A stretch of 64,000 bases of DNA, from contig NZ_JBNAGA010000003.1 of the NCBI RefSeq assembly GCF_049800955.1, positions 1 through 64,000 of the forward strand. Direction: 5' to 3'. Each line of letters opens with the position of its first letter. The stretch's first letter is position 1. The DNA is from JAKVBH01 sp049800955. Lineage in GTDB: Bacteria; Pseudomonadota; Alphaproteobacteria; Rhodobacterales; Rhodobacteraceae. The translations under genes and the position numbers were made by a program. Shown piece after piece: positions 33,965-42,834 of the stretch. The notes under the pieces are model-generated. The model was given only the letters and a program-made list of their open reading frames with translations, did no database searches and was not told where the DNA came from.

Positions 33965-34570
33965 TTAAGCAGAGGTGTCCCAACCGCCCAGGACCTTGAA
34001 CTGCGCTATTGCTTGATCCACACGCGCATCAATGAAGGCCTCATCCGGGCTCGGAAGCGTTCCGATGATCCTGCGGGCCTGCATGTCACTCACCAACAAG
34101 GCGATGAAGCTCTCGGCAGCTTCCATGTCGCTGGCGAAGGTGAGGTTTGGCTTGGATGTTGCAAAGAGTTTCTGAAGGAGCGGCATGACCGCGTCTCGCC
34201 CGTTTTCCGCGATGGATTTGCCGAGCTGGCCTGTCGCATCGGCCGCAGCCGCACGGTTCAGCTCGACCGCACTGTCGGAGAGAATTCCCTTGAGCAATGC
34301 GCGTCCGAAAGCCTCAAGCCGTTGCTCAAGAGGCGCGTCTTGCGCGATCGTTCCGGTCAGGATCGCCATGCCGCCCGCCGCATTGCGCGCGACCAGAGCC
34401 GCAAATAATCCCAGTTTGTCGCCATACCATCGATACAGCGTTTCATTGGATGCTTTGGCGCGTTTGGCCACGTCCAAGATCGAGGCTGCGGCATAGCCTT
34501 TCTCAATGAGAACCTCTTGCGCAGCAGCTTCGATTTCTGCGCGGCGCAGCGCTTTGCGATGTTCTTTCAA
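33965..34570 (-). CDS. TetR/AcrR family regulator
   Basis: A 201-residue protein with the N-terminal TetR DNA-binding domain (IEAAAQEVLIEKGYAAASILDVAKRAKAS... ETLYRWYGDKLGLF, residues about 12-57) and a helical ligand-binding domain. No partner gene is obvious: it converges on tmoV and faces a 140-base gap with no feature visible upstream. It may be autoregulated, but no dyad was recognised. Confidence 0.88.
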   Translation of the reverse strand: MKEHRKALRRAEIEAAAQEVLIEKGYAAASILDVAKRAKASNETLYRWYGDKLGLFAALVARNAAGGMAILTGTIAQDAPLEQRLEAFGRALLKGILSDSAVELNRAAAADATGQLGKSIAENGRDAVMPLLQKLFATSKPNLTFASDMEAAESFIALLVSDMQARRIIGTLPSPDEAFIDARVDQAIAQFKVLGGWDTSA

Positions 34571-34710
34571 GACGTCGCCTCCTTTGTCACATAGGGACCG
34601 TAAAACTGATTACGTGGGTTGCAAGGGCAAACTCCGTGGTCCCACCAGAGCTGACGCTTTGGGATGTTGTTGAGGCGGGCATGTAACGGCGCGGCAGAAA
34701 GCTCGACACC

Positions 34711-35094
34711 TTACGATGCAACCAGTTCTATCAGCGTTCCATCCGGTGCGCGGATGACGGCCTCATAGAACCCATCTCCGGTCCGGCGGGGCGCAGAGAC
34801 GAGCAGACCGTCGCGTTGAAATCGCTGAGCCAACGCATCAACGCGATCTGGCGCGCCAACGCAGAAGGCGACATGGGCCCAACCACAAACCTCATCGGGT
34901 CCCTGCGTGACCCATGGCCCCTCCATAATCTCGATTTGGAGACCGTCATCGGGAAGTTCCACGAAGCGGGACGCAAATCCGGGACGGTTCTGGCTGTCGT
35001 ACCGGGCCCCAATTGTCGCGCTGAAGTACGTTGCCCAGAAACGAGCAGAAGCCTCCAGATCCCGCGTCCACAATGCGATATGCGCCAATTTCAT
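34711..35094 (-). CDS. VOC-superfamily (glyoxalase-like) protein
   Basis: A 127-residue vicinal-oxygen-chelate protein: KLAHIALWTRDLEASARFW at the N-terminus, HVAFCVGAPDRVDALAQRF in the middle and VIRAPDGTLIELV at the end supply the usual His/Glu metal ligands. ATG 35094 is preferred, with AAGGA nine bases upstream; ATG 35103 is too near it. It is divergent from the DeoR-type regulator and may be its target. Confidence 0.82.
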   Translation of the reverse strand: MKLAHIALWTRDLEASARFWATYFSATIGARYDSQNRPGFASRFVELPDDGLQIEIMEGPWVTQGPDEVCGWAHVAFCVGAPDRVDALAQRFQRDGLLVSAPRRTGDGFYEAVIRAPDGTLIELVAS

Positions 35095-35146
35095 TTGTTT
35101 CATATCCTTCTGCAAAGCCGCATTGACCGTCACTGTAAAGCTGACT

Positions 35147-35182
35147 ATGCAGTTTATTGCAAGAATATGCAGGAAATTGCAT
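35147..35182. promoter_or_regulatory. Tandem TGCA-N6-TGCA sites
   Basis: Two copies of TGCA, six bases, TGCA begin at 35148 and 35168, exactly 20 bases apart; the 20-base units match at 15 positions. They lie directly before the DeoR-type ATG and within the VOC gene promoter region, so autoregulation and control of both genes is plausible. Confidence 0.5.
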
Positions 35183-35945
35183 GGATCTGAATGTACCTGA
35201 TACGCGACAAATGGAAATCGCGACCCGCCTGGAAAGCGGCCAGCACCTTGTCGCTTTAGAACTGGCGCAGGAATTCGCCGTTTCCGTCGACACCATCCGG
35301 CGAGACATCCTCGCTCTGGAAGCCAGCGGGAAGGCGCGCAGGGTCCGGGGTGGGGCGGTGCCATGTGCCACACCATCTGCGCCGCTGCATGAGCGGATTG
35401 AAGCGGAGCCGCCAGCGAACGCGGACATGTTCCGTGCGGCGATACGCTGGATTTCCGATGCACCGACCCTCTTGATCGATGGCGGGCGCACGACACTCGG
35501 CTTGATAGATTATCTCCCGGTGCGCGAGGATCGTTTGATCATTACGCCGTCTGCCTGGGTGGCGGTGGCGTGTCAAAACAAGGGGCTATCGGTTTTCGTG
35601 TTGGGCGGCATGTTGCGCCCGCGCGGCGGGATCGCGACGGGTGATGCCTGTCTGGATCGCGCAGCGGAGGTTTCGGCGGATATCGCCATTCTTGGGGCGT
35701 GCGGGATCGATGCCGCCTTTGGTCTGAGCACGGACGATCATGATGAAGCCATGGTCAAACGCGCTCTGCATGCCGCCGCCAGTCGCACCATGGTCATAAC
35801 GCAAAGCGCCAAGCTCGGCCGGCGCGCGCGGCACCATACGCTGGCGCTGAATGACATCGATGCCATTGTGACAGATGCCGCACCTGAAGCGCTGAGCAAG
35901 CTCGCGCCCGACGTGGCACGGCGCGTGGTGTCACACCATGTGTGA
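35181..35945 (+). CDS. DeoR/GlpR-family transcriptional regulator
   Basis: A 254-residue regulator. The N-terminal winged helix (ALELAQEFAVSVDTIRRDIL, about residues 24-43) is followed by the DeoR sensor domain (LLIDGGRTTLGLI, VFVLGGMLRPRGGIATG, KRALHAAASRTMVI), which usually binds a sugar phosphate. ATG 35181 with AGGA six bases upstream is preferred to the earlier in-frame ATG at 35157. An MFS gene starts 24 bases later, so the sensed ligand may relate to the MFS substrate. Confidence 0.88.
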   Translation: MDLNVPDTRQMEIATRLESGQHLVALELAQEFAVSVDTIRRDILALEASGKARRVRGGAVPCATPSAPLHERIEAEPPANADMFRAAIRWISDAPTLLIDGGRTTLGLIDYLPVREDRLIITPSAWVAVACQNKGLSVFVLGGMLRPRGGIATGDACLDRAAEVSADIAILGACGIDAAFGLSTDDHDEAMVKRALHAAASRTMVITQSAKLGRRARHHTLALNDIDAIVTDAAPEALSKLAPDVARRVVSHHV

Positions 35946-35969
35946 CGTCTTAAGAAGGGGGGGCTTATC

Positions 35970-37109
35970 GTGAGCGATGGATCCGGGATGGCACCCGCCC
36001 GGCTCGCCACACGTCTCGCCTTTTTTGCTGCGGGTTTTGCCATGGCATGCTGCGCGCCGCTGTTCCCCTTCTTCAAAGAGGCAGTCGGGGCAGACAAGGC
36101 CCAGTTTGGCCTGTTGTTGCTCTGTCTTGGCCTGGGCTCACTTCTGGCGATGCCCGTCACGGGTCTTCTGGCCGCGCGCCGTGGGGCGCGACCTTTGATC
36201 CTTTGGGGCGGTTTTGGTTTGGTGGCGATGCTGCCCCTTCTGGCGCTGGCCACCACGCCTCTGGCGCTCGGCGGCGTGCTCTTTGTGTTCGGCGCGTCCT
36301 TGGGGACGATTGATGTGGCGATGAACCTGCATGCCTCAGAAGTCGAAGTTCTCGAACGCCGCCCGCTCATGTCAAACTTTCACGCGTTCTGGAGCATTGG
36401 CGGATTGTGTGGCGCGGGCCTCATGACATTGCTCTTGTCCATGTCGGCGCCGGTGGCCCTCTGCGCATTGGCTGGTGCTGCGATAGCGCTTTTGGCCATG
36501 TGCCTCGCGCGTCCGCGGTTCTTGAGTGTGATGGGCAAGGAGCCCGAGCCCTTTGCCCTGCCGCGCGGCGTCGTATTGCTGCTGGCTGCGCTGACGGCCA
36601 TTACGTTCCTCGTCGAGGGTGCTGTTCTGGATTGGGGCGCGCTGCTCATCATCGATCTGGATATTGCTTCGGCCGAGCGCGCGGGCATTGGCTACATCCT
36701 CTTTTCCATCGCCATGCTGATCGCGCGGCTGACGGGCGACCGATTGGTCTCTCAGATTGGGCCTTTGGCGACACTTGCGGGCGGTGGCCTTCTGACAATG
36801 CTGGGTATCGCGGTGATCCTCGCGGCTCCGGTCCCCAGCGCAGCTCTCGTGGGGTTTGTCCTGATCGGCCTTGGTGCGGCCAATCTCGTGCCCGTGCTGT
36901 TCAGCGCTGCGGGGCGCCAGAGGATCATGCCACCGGGGATCGCCATCGCCGCGGTGACAACAACCGGATATGCAGGCATCCTGCTGGGCCCGGCGATTAT
37001 CGGATTTGTTGCCGGGGTCACATCTCTGACGACAGCCTTTTGGATGCTGGTACTCCTTATGTCAGTCGTTCCGCTTTGCGCGGGTAGGGCTGTGGGGAAA
37101 AGGTCTTGA
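35970..37109 (+). CDS. MFS transporter
   Basis: A 379-residue major facilitator protein with about twelve hydrophobic segments, from a GTG start preceded by AGAAGGGGGG. The GAxxGxxDVAMNLHA region near residue 110 resembles YbjJ/fucose-permease-like MFS proteins. The substrate cannot be told. It likely forms an operon with the DeoR-type regulator, which suggests a sugar or sugar-like compound. Confidence 0.87.
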   Translation: MSDGSGMAPARLATRLAFFAAGFAMACCAPLFPFFKEAVGADKAQFGLLLLCLGLGSLLAMPVTGLLAARRGARPLILWGGFGLVAMLPLLALATTPLALGGVLFVFGASLGTIDVAMNLHASEVEVLERRPLMSNFHAFWSIGGLCGAGLMTLLLSMSAPVALCALAGAAIALLAMCLARPRFLSVMGKEPEPFALPRGVVLLLAALTAITFLVEGAVLDWGALLIIDLDIASAERAGIGYILFSIAMLIARLTGDRLVSQIGPLATLAGGGLLTMLGIAVILAAPVPSAALVGFVLIGLGAANLVPVLFSAAGRQRIMPPGIAIAAVTTTGYAGILLGPAIIGFVAGVTSLTTAFWMLVLLMSVVPLCAGRAVGKRS

Positions 37110-37537
37110 GCTTTGGCTCTCTCAGACGCTGGGATACACCCCTCATCAGCATGGCGGCGGGGATTGGCGGATCTTTGATGGGCTGCGCCTTTGTCCGCCA
37201 TGAGAATGCCCAAGCCTATGACCTGCTTGATCCCCGCAGAGAGACCCGAAGGAAATGTCTGAGGCTATTCATCAGCCGCCCGGCCTCGTTCCATCTGCTC
37301 CGGCGCGGGATGAGCGGTGGCGACGCTTAGTTGAAGAGGCCTTAGCCCGCATTTTGACCGATGGCTTGCTTTTGATGGTACGGGCCCAAAATCAACGAGC
37401 GGGATTGCTCTCGCCATGAGGCTGACCGCCTCGTGTCTTTGCGCGCCCTTGCTTCGTACTGGTTTACCGAGCCAAAGGATTGTGTTGATTGGGGCGTAAA
37501 GCACATCGTCAAGAAAAAACCAACTGGGGGGAACACA
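37110..37537. other. 428-base gap with one weak small reading frame
   Basis: No recognised gene. The only frame worth noting is 37255-37419. The last 100 bases hold the leader of the alcohol dehydrogenase gene, with a GGGGGGAA ribosome binding site at about 37526. Confidence 0.5.
37255..37419 (+). CDS. Possible small protein, 54 residues
   Basis: Begins MSEAIHQPPGLVPSAPARDE and continues with an amphipathic helical stretch (RWRRLVEEALARILTDGLLL). A purine tract GAAGGAA directly abuts the ATG, which is too near for a good ribosome binding site. Codon use is only partly like that of neighbours. It could be a remnant or chance frame. Confidence 0.28.
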   Translation: MSEAIHQPPGLVPSAPARDERWRRLVEEALARILTDGLLLMVRAQNQRAGLLSP

Positions 37538-38572
37538 ATGAAAGCGGCCGTTATCCGGGAGTTTAATGAAGATTTGTCCATTGAAACGGTGCCGGACCCT
37601 GTCTGCCCCGAGAATGGTGTTGTTCTGGAAGTGGCGGCCTGTGGCGTGTGCCGGTCAGACTTCCATGGCTGGACCGGTGAACATCCTCGCGTGACGCCGG
37701 GTGCGATCCTTGGCCATGAGTATTGCGGTACGGTTGTCGAGGCGGGCTCCAAGGCGCGCTACACGGTCGGTGATCGTTTGATTGCGCCGTTCATCCTCGC
37801 CTGTGGCGCTTGTCCCGCGTGTGACACGGGCGTGTCCAACACGTGCGAGAATGCGATTGTGCCGGGCTTCGGGACGCCAGGAGCTTATGCCGAATACGTT
37901 GCTGTTCCCTTTGACCATAACCTTGTGCATTTGCCGCAGACCATGTCGCCCAGTCTGGCGGCCGGTCTCGGGTGCCGTGTGACGACAGCGTGGCACGCGC
38001 TGACCGACCGGGCCAATGTCCGGGCGGGCGAATGGGTCGCGGTGCATGGCACAGGTGGGATCGGCCTGTCCGCGATGTTGCTGGCCAAGATGCTTGGCGC
38101 GCAGGTTGTTGTTGTCGATGTTGTGGATGAAAAGCTGGACCATGCGAAAGCACTGGGTGCGGATGCAGCGGTGAATGCCGCGCGTGAGAATGCAGCGGAG
38201 GCCATTCGGGAGATCACGAAGGGCGGTGCGCAGGTCTCGATTGAAGCCCTAGGCATTGCGCAAACGGCCAATGCGTCCGTCGAATGCCTCGCGACCTTGG
38301 GGCGCCATGTGCATGTGGGCATGCCCGCGGGCGACGGGATGATGGAAATCAACATGCGCGCGATCTACAGCAAACAGCTTGCGTTCTACGGCACGCGCGG
38401 GATGCCCGCTTGGAAGTACCCCTCACTGCTGGACATGATCGAGCGCGGGGCGGTGGACCTGTCGCCCATGGTGGCGCGGGAAGTGACTTTGTCAGGCGCC
38501 AGCGCTGAGCTCCGCGCGATGACAGGTCCCACGGCTCCCGGGACTGCTGTGATCACGGATTTCACGCAATAG
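37538..38572 (+). CDS. Zinc-dependent alcohol dehydrogenase (MDR family)
   Basis: A 344-residue medium-chain dehydrogenase. Catalytic zinc ligands are in CGVCRSDFHGW and GHEYCGTVVEAG; structural zinc cysteines in CGACPACDTGVSNTC; the NAD-binding loop is GTGGIGLSAMLLAK. ATG 37538 is chosen for its GGGGGGAA site and for the usual MKAAVIREF start. The substrate is unknown. It converges with the nitroreductase gene. Confidence 0.9.
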   Translation: MKAAVIREFNEDLSIETVPDPVCPENGVVLEVAACGVCRSDFHGWTGEHPRVTPGAILGHEYCGTVVEAGSKARYTVGDRLIAPFILACGACPACDTGVSNTCENAIVPGFGTPGAYAEYVAVPFDHNLVHLPQTMSPSLAAGLGCRVTTAWHALTDRANVRAGEWVAVHGTGGIGLSAMLLAKMLGAQVVVVDVVDEKLDHAKALGADAAVNAARENAAEAIREITKGGAQVSIEALGIAQTANASVECLATLGRHVHVGMPAGDGMMEINMRAIYSKQLAFYGTRGMPAWKYPSLLDMIERGAVDLSPMVAREVTLSGASAELRAMTGPTAPGTAVITDFTQ

Positions 38573-38592
38573 GGCAGGTGCGCGATACTGAT

Positions 38593-39435
38593 CTAATCCA
38601 GACGGAAGCCTTTCGCGCGCACGAAGGCGCCGAAATCGGCCCGTTCAGGCGCGCTGTATTGGCGGGTCTTGTCGTCTGACCATGTATAGGTGGCTTTCGC
38701 GCCAAATACATCCCGGCGCCGTTGCGTGTTGTAGGGCTGGCGCGCGGCGCGGCTCTCGTCATAGGCCGCAACCGCCTCACGCAAACCCGTCTCGCTATAG
38801 CGATCCACGTGACGTGTGACCCTGAGCGGCAGCCGCATGGAGATATCCGGCGCTTGCGCGGGATAGCCAATGGCCAGCCCGGCCACCGGGAAGACATGAT
38901 CGGGCAGGTGCAAAAGCGTCGAGACCTTGGCGGCTGCATTGCGCACCGCGCTGATCGGACAACACCCAAGCCCCTGGCTTTCTGCTGCCACAACAAACGC
39001 GCTGAGCGCGATGGCGGCATCCACCGAGGCATTGAAGAAAGCATCCAGATGGTCATTGGCGAACGGCACGTCATGCCATTCATGGATGAGCCGCTGTCGG
39101 CGATTGTTGCCGCAAAACACCGCGATGATCGGCGCTTGAGCGACCCAAGCCTGACCGGAGACGAGATCTGCGAGGGCAGTGCGTACGGACGCGGATTGCA
39201 CAAAGATGATGTCGCGTTGTTGCAGATCGCTCTTTGTGGGCGAGGCCAGAGCCAGAGCGCTGAGCATATCGAGAAGTTCAAACGGCACAGGATCGTTGTT
39301 GAAGGCGCGGCAGGACCCGCGCGTTGCAAGGCCCCGTAAGGTCTCTGTGCACGCAACTCCCTCGGGCATGGTGGGCGCATCCGGAAATCGCGCAAGCAAG
39401 GCTTGGTCCAATGCGTCACGTGGTGTCTTGGTCAT
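38593..39435 (-). CDS. Nitroreductase-family FMN oxidoreductase
   Basis: A 280-residue nitroreductase-fold protein: RGSCRAFNNDPVPFELLDML at about residue 38 binds FMN phosphate, and AAESQGLGCCPISAVR and LPDHVFPVAGLAIGYP are typical of NfsA/NfnB-like NADPH oxidoreductases. It is longer than many family members. It is divergent from the SDH-like operon, and a dyad lies between the two starts, so it may share regulation. Confidence 0.87.
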   Translation of the reverse strand: MTKTPRDALDQALLARFPDAPTMPEGVACTETLRGLATRGSCRAFNNDPVPFELLDMLSALALASPTKSDLQQRDIIFVQSASVRTALADLVSGQAWVAQAPIIAVFCGNNRRQRLIHEWHDVPFANDHLDAFFNASVDAAIALSAFVVAAESQGLGCCPISAVRNAAAKVSTLLHLPDHVFPVAGLAIGYPAQAPDISMRLPLRVTRHVDRYSETGLREAVAAYDESRAARQPYNTQRRRDVFGAKATYTWSDDKTRQYSAPERADFGAFVRAKGFRLD

Positions 39436-39455
39436 ACGAATTCCACAGAGTTTGT

Positions 39456-39470
39456 GTTAGGCATGCTAAC
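39456..39470. promoter_or_regulatory. Dyad GTTAG-GCATG-CTAAC, LysR-type candidate
   Basis: A 15-base inverted repeat between the nitroreductase and SDH-like operon starts. TTAGGCATGCTAA fits a LysR T-N11-A box and is close to TTAAGCATAGCTTA upstream of tctC, divergent from the lysR gene. Confidence 0.5.
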
Positions 39471-39564
39471 GAAAAGATTAAGGATTTATCGCGTTTATAA
39501 AGTAACGCTGTCGGATACACTCTGTCACAGAGTCGATCCTTAGCGGAAGATGTGACGCATCATT

Positions 39565-40287
39565 ATGCCCGAAAACCTTAGAGTGACCATTGAACGAGGG
39601 CCAAACACGCCCGGGGCGCAGAGCGTCTTCGATGTGCCCGCGCAGGACAATCAGACCGTTCTCGACGTGGTGTCATGGGTGCAGCAGAATGTGGATCCGA
39701 CGTTGAGCTACAGGTTTGCCTGCCGCGTCGGGATGTGCGGCAGCTGCGCGATGATGGTGAACGGCACGCCGCGCTGGACCTGTCGGACGCATATCTCGAA
39801 GGTGAGCGCGGGCGGTGAGGTCGTCATTGGGCCGCTTCGCAATCTGCTAGTGATCAAGGATCTGGCGGTTGATATGGATCCGTTCTTCGACAAATGGGTG
39901 GCGGCGGAAGGCGTGCATCACGCAGGGCTGACCCGCGAGGATCCGATTGCGCCGGTCGATGAGGAGAGTGCCGCGCGGGTCGAAGCCAACGCCGGGATTG
40001 AATGCATCAATTGTTCGGTCTGCTATGCGGCCTGCGATACGGTCGCGGGCAATCCGGACTACCTCGGCCCTGCGGCCCTGCAGCGGGCATGGACTCTGCT
40101 CAACGATGCCAAGGATGAGGGGCGCAACGCGATCCTTGATGCGGTCTCGGGCAAGGGCGGATGCCACAATTGCCATTCGATGGGCTCCTGCACGGTCTAT
40201 TGCCCCAATGAGCTGGACCCGATGCGCGCCATTGCCGGGTTGAAGCGCGAAACGGCCCGATCCTTTTTCCGGAAAGGCAGATCATGA
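39565..40287 (+). CDS. Succinate dehydrogenase/fumarate reductase-like FeS subunit
   Basis: A 240-residue SdhB-like protein. The [2Fe-2S] cysteines are C53, C58, C61 and C73 (CRVGMCGSC ... C), the [4Fe-4S] set is CINCSVCYAAC and the [3Fe-4S] set is CHNCHSMGSCTVYCP. It carries electrons from the flavoprotein to membrane quinone. First gene of an sdhBCDA-like operon; the true TCA-cycle SDH is expected elsewhere, so this is probably a specialised complex for another dicarboxylate. Confidence 0.87.
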   Translation: MPENLRVTIERGPNTPGAQSVFDVPAQDNQTVLDVVSWVQQNVDPTLSYRFACRVGMCGSCAMMVNGTPRWTCRTHISKVSAGGEVVIGPLRNLLVIKDLAVDMDPFFDKWVAAEGVHHAGLTREDPIAPVDEESAARVEANAGIECINCSVCYAACDTVAGNPDYLGPAALQRAWTLLNDAKDEGRNAILDAVSGKGGCHNCHSMGSCTVYCPNELDPMRAIAGLKRETARSFFRKGRS

Positions 40288-40631
40288 TGACGCTCAGGCT
40301 GTATATGGCGCAACGGATCACCGCCCTGCTGATGGCGCCGTTTGTGCTCGGCCATCTGGCCGTCATGATTTATGCGATCCAGGGCGGGCTGAGTGCTGCG
40401 GAAATTCTGGGGCGGACGCAAGGTTCGGTCCTGTGGTTTGCCTTCTACGGCCTCTTCGTTGTGGCCGTGTCGATCCATGGGGCCATCGGGTTGCGCACGA
40501 TTGCCCATGAATGGGTTGCTGTGCGCGGCTGGGCGCTGGATGTCTTGATGTGGGGCATTGGCCTTGGCCTCTTTGCGCTCGGCGCACGCGCGGTTTGGGC
40601 GGTGACATTTGCAGCCGGTCTTGGATCATGA
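40284..40631 (+). CDS. SdhC-like membrane anchor / cytochrome b subunit
   Basis: A 115-residue protein with three hydrophobic segments. Histidines in APFVLGHLAVM and VAVSIHGAIGLRTI are suitable for haem b or quinone-site roles. ATG 40284 overlaps the FeS-subunit stop; ATG 40287 is an alternative. Overlaps the next gene by four bases. Confidence 0.82.
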   Translation: MMTLRLYMAQRITALLMAPFVLGHLAVMIYAIQGGLSAAEILGRTQGSVLWFAFYGLFVVAVSIHGAIGLRTIAHEWVAVRGWALDVLMWGIGLGLFALGARAVWAVTFAAGLGS

Positions 40632-40981
40632 GGGCGGCGCGTGGGATCACCTCGCGGGCGCATCCGCTTTGGCTGGCCTACATCCTGCACCGCGTCTCGG
40701 GGCTTTTGCTGGCCTTGTTCCTGCCGCTCCATTTCTGGGTTCTGGCCCTGGCCATGACAGACCCGGCCCGGCTCGATGGGTTCCTGACACTCACGGAAGC
40801 GGGCGTCGTGAAACTGGCGGAGTTCGGCCTCGTGTTCCTGCTGGCCGTGCATATGTTTGGCGGTCTGCGGTTGATGGCGCTGGAATGGCTGCCCTGGAGC
40901 GGGGCGCAAAAATCCCTCGCGGCGGCCGCGGCGGCGCTGTCCTTTCTTGTTGCAACACTCTTTTTGATGCAGGCGGTATAG
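40628..40981 (+). CDS. SdhD-like membrane anchor subunit
   Basis: A 117-residue three-span protein starting at ATG 40628, which overlaps the preceding stop. LAYILHRVSGLLLALFLPLH carries the HRxSG motif of succinate dehydrogenase cytochrome b subunits, and AVHMFGGLRLMALEW gives a second histidine. The pair of short anchors plus FeS and flavoprotein subunits makes a complete complex II-like enzyme. Confidence 0.83.
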   Translation: MRAARGITSRAHPLWLAYILHRVSGLLLALFLPLHFWVLALAMTDPARLDGFLTLTEAGVVKLAEFGLVFLLAVHMFGGLRLMALEWLPWSGAQKSLAAAAAALSFLVATLFLMQAV

Positions 40982-40985
40982 CTCC

Positions 40986-42743
40986 ATGACCGGTGTAGAG
41001 ATCGATCGTCACGACACGGATATCCTGATCCTTGGCACGGGAGGCGCGGGTCTCTTTGCGGCGCTCCATGCCCAGCAGACCGCGCCCGAGGGCACCAAGA
41101 TTACCATTGCCGTCAAGGGTTTGATCGGGAAGTGCGGCTGTACGCGCATGGTGCAGGGCGGCTACAACGTGGCGCTTGGCGGCGGCGATACGGTCGAGCG
41201 GCACTTCATGGACACGATCATTGGCGGCAAATGGTTGCCAAATCAGGACATGGCCTGGCGGTTGTGCGAACAGGCCGTGGTGCGCATCCGCGAGCTGGAA
41301 AACGAGATCGGCTGTTTCTTTGATCGCAATCCCGATGGCTCCTTGCACCAAAAGGCTTTTGCCGGGCAGACGGCTGATCGGACCGTGCACAAAGGGGATC
41401 TCACGGGGATCGAGATCATCAACCGGCTGATGGAAAAGGTCCTGGCCTCGGGCGTCGAGAAGCTTCAGGAACACCGCGCCATCGGCTTGATCCCGACGCG
41501 GGATGGCAGCGCGCTGTCAGGTGTTTTGATGATCGACATGCGCACCGGGCGGTTTCGCTTTGTGCGGGCCAAAACCGTTCTGATGGCGACGGGCGGCGGG
41601 CCCACGATGTACAAGTATCACACGCCCAGCGGCGACAAGACCATGGATGGTCTGGCGATGGCGCTGCGCGCAGGCCTCAAGCTGCGCGATATGGAGATGG
41701 TGCAATTCCATCCCACGGGCCTTTTGGCGGGGGATCATACCCGCATGACAGGCACCGTTCTCGAAGAGGGGCTGCGCGGGGCAGGGGGGCAGTTGATCAG
41801 CCATGCCGGACAGCGCTTCATGTTCGACTATGATGCCAAAGGCGAGCGCGCGACGCGTGATGTCGTGAGCCGGGGTATCTACGCGGAAATGCGCAAGAAC
41901 AACAATCCCGAGCAGGAAGGTGTCTTCATTTCCATGGCGCATCTTGGGCCCGAATGGGTGGCCCAGAAATTCAAGGGCATGGTCAAACGTTGTGCGGATT
42001 CAGGCTTTGATCTCGCGGCGGGCAAGGTCGAGGTTGTGCCTACGGCGCATTACTTCATGGGCGGCGTCGTGGTCGATGTGGATACGCGTACGGCAATGGA
42101 AGGGCTCTATGTTGCGGGCGAGGATGCCGGCGGCGCGCATGGATCCAACCGGTTGGGGGGCAATGGCGTTGCCAATTCAACCGTTTATGGCGGGATTGCA
42201 GGCGATACGATGGGCGCGGACATCAAGGGCATGGGGCTCCGCGCGCCGGATGAGGATGTGTTGGATGCTGAGATCGCCCGTGCCGTGCATCCTCTCGGCA
42301 AGACGCCCCAATTGGTTTTGCCGCTGCGGCAGCAATTGCAAAACGTCATGTGGGATGAGGTGGGCGTGATGCGTACCGCGGCTGGTATGACACGGGGGCT
42401 TTCGGGCATTGCTGACATATCCGAGGCTCTGATGGATGTTGGCGTTGAGGGCAGCAATCTGGCCTTTAACCTGACCTGGCACGACTGGCTCAACATGCGC
42501 TCGCTCTGCGATATCTCCGAAGTGATCGCCAAGGCGGGCCTCGTGCGCGAGAATTCACGTGGTGCGCATTTTCGGGAGGATTTCCCCGATCCCGGCGCCA
42601 TGGAAGACAGCACCTACACAATTGCGCAGATGAAAGACGGCGCGGTGTCGGTTGGGGAAGTGCCGGTTGAATTCTCGATTGTGCGCCCGGGTGAGACTGT
42701 TTTGCCCGAAGGCGAACCGGACACTCTGGTTGCGGCGCAATGA
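40986..42743 (+). CDS. SDH/fumarate reductase-like flavoprotein subunit
   Basis: A 585-residue flavoprotein. FAD-binding LILGTGGAGLFAALHA is near residues 14-29; substrate-site residues are present in EMVQFHPTG, RDVVSRGIYAEM, PTAHYFMGGV and GSNRLGGNGVANS. At the position of the SDH histidine that binds FAD covalently (SHTxxAQGG) it has cysteine (C52 in GCTRMVQGG). It therefore probably holds FAD non-covalently and may oxidise a substituted succinate or similar acid. Four bases after the SdhD-like stop. The fumarase-like genes follow 91 bases later. Confidence 0.88.
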   Translation: MTGVEIDRHDTDILILGTGGAGLFAALHAQQTAPEGTKITIAVKGLIGKCGCTRMVQGGYNVALGGGDTVERHFMDTIIGGKWLPNQDMAWRLCEQAVVRIRELENEIGCFFDRNPDGSLHQKAFAGQTADRTVHKGDLTGIEIINRLMEKVLASGVEKLQEHRAIGLIPTRDGSALSGVLMIDMRTGRFRFVRAKTVLMATGGGPTMYKYHTPSGDKTMDGLAMALRAGLKLRDMEMVQFHPTGLLAGDHTRMTGTVLEEGLRGAGGQLISHAGQRFMFDYDAKGERATRDVVSRGIYAEMRKNNNPEQEGVFISMAHLGPEWVAQKFKGMVKRCADSGFDLAAGKVEVVPTAHYFMGGVVVDVDTRTAMEGLYVAGEDAGGAHGSNRLGGNGVANSTVYGGIAGDTMGADIKGMGLRAPDEDVLDAEIARAVHPLGKTPQLVLPLRQQLQNVMWDEVGVMRTAAGMTRGLSGIADISEALMDVGVEGSNLAFNLTWHDWLNMRSLCDISEVIAKAGLVRENSRGAHFREDFPDPGAMEDSTYTIAQMKDGAVSVGEVPVEFSIVRPGETVLPEGEPDTLVAAQ

Positions 42744-42802
42744 GGCGGCTCGCTAAGCGTGTCGTAGACCCAATGACGGGGTGTTGTCCCTCCAGACGTC
42801 CC

Positions 42803-42831
42803 CGGGATTTTTACAGCAAGAGGAAGACAGA
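42803..42831 (+). repeat. Roseobacter-type intergenic element before fumarase alpha
   Basis: Tail TCCCCGGGATTTTTACA-GCAAGAGGAAGACA resembles the element preceding folD (1817-1850). It supplies the ribosome binding site for the gene at 42835. Confidence 0.45.
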
Positions 42832-42834
42832 CCG

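Noticed and set aside
35157..35180. Upstream ATG for the DeoR-type regulator
   Set aside because: AGGA spacing favours ATG 35181, and the extra residues lie in the tandem operator.
37106..37330. 74-codon frame after the MFS gene
   Set aside because: TTG start overlapping the MFS stop region, no ribosome binding site and no protein-like features.
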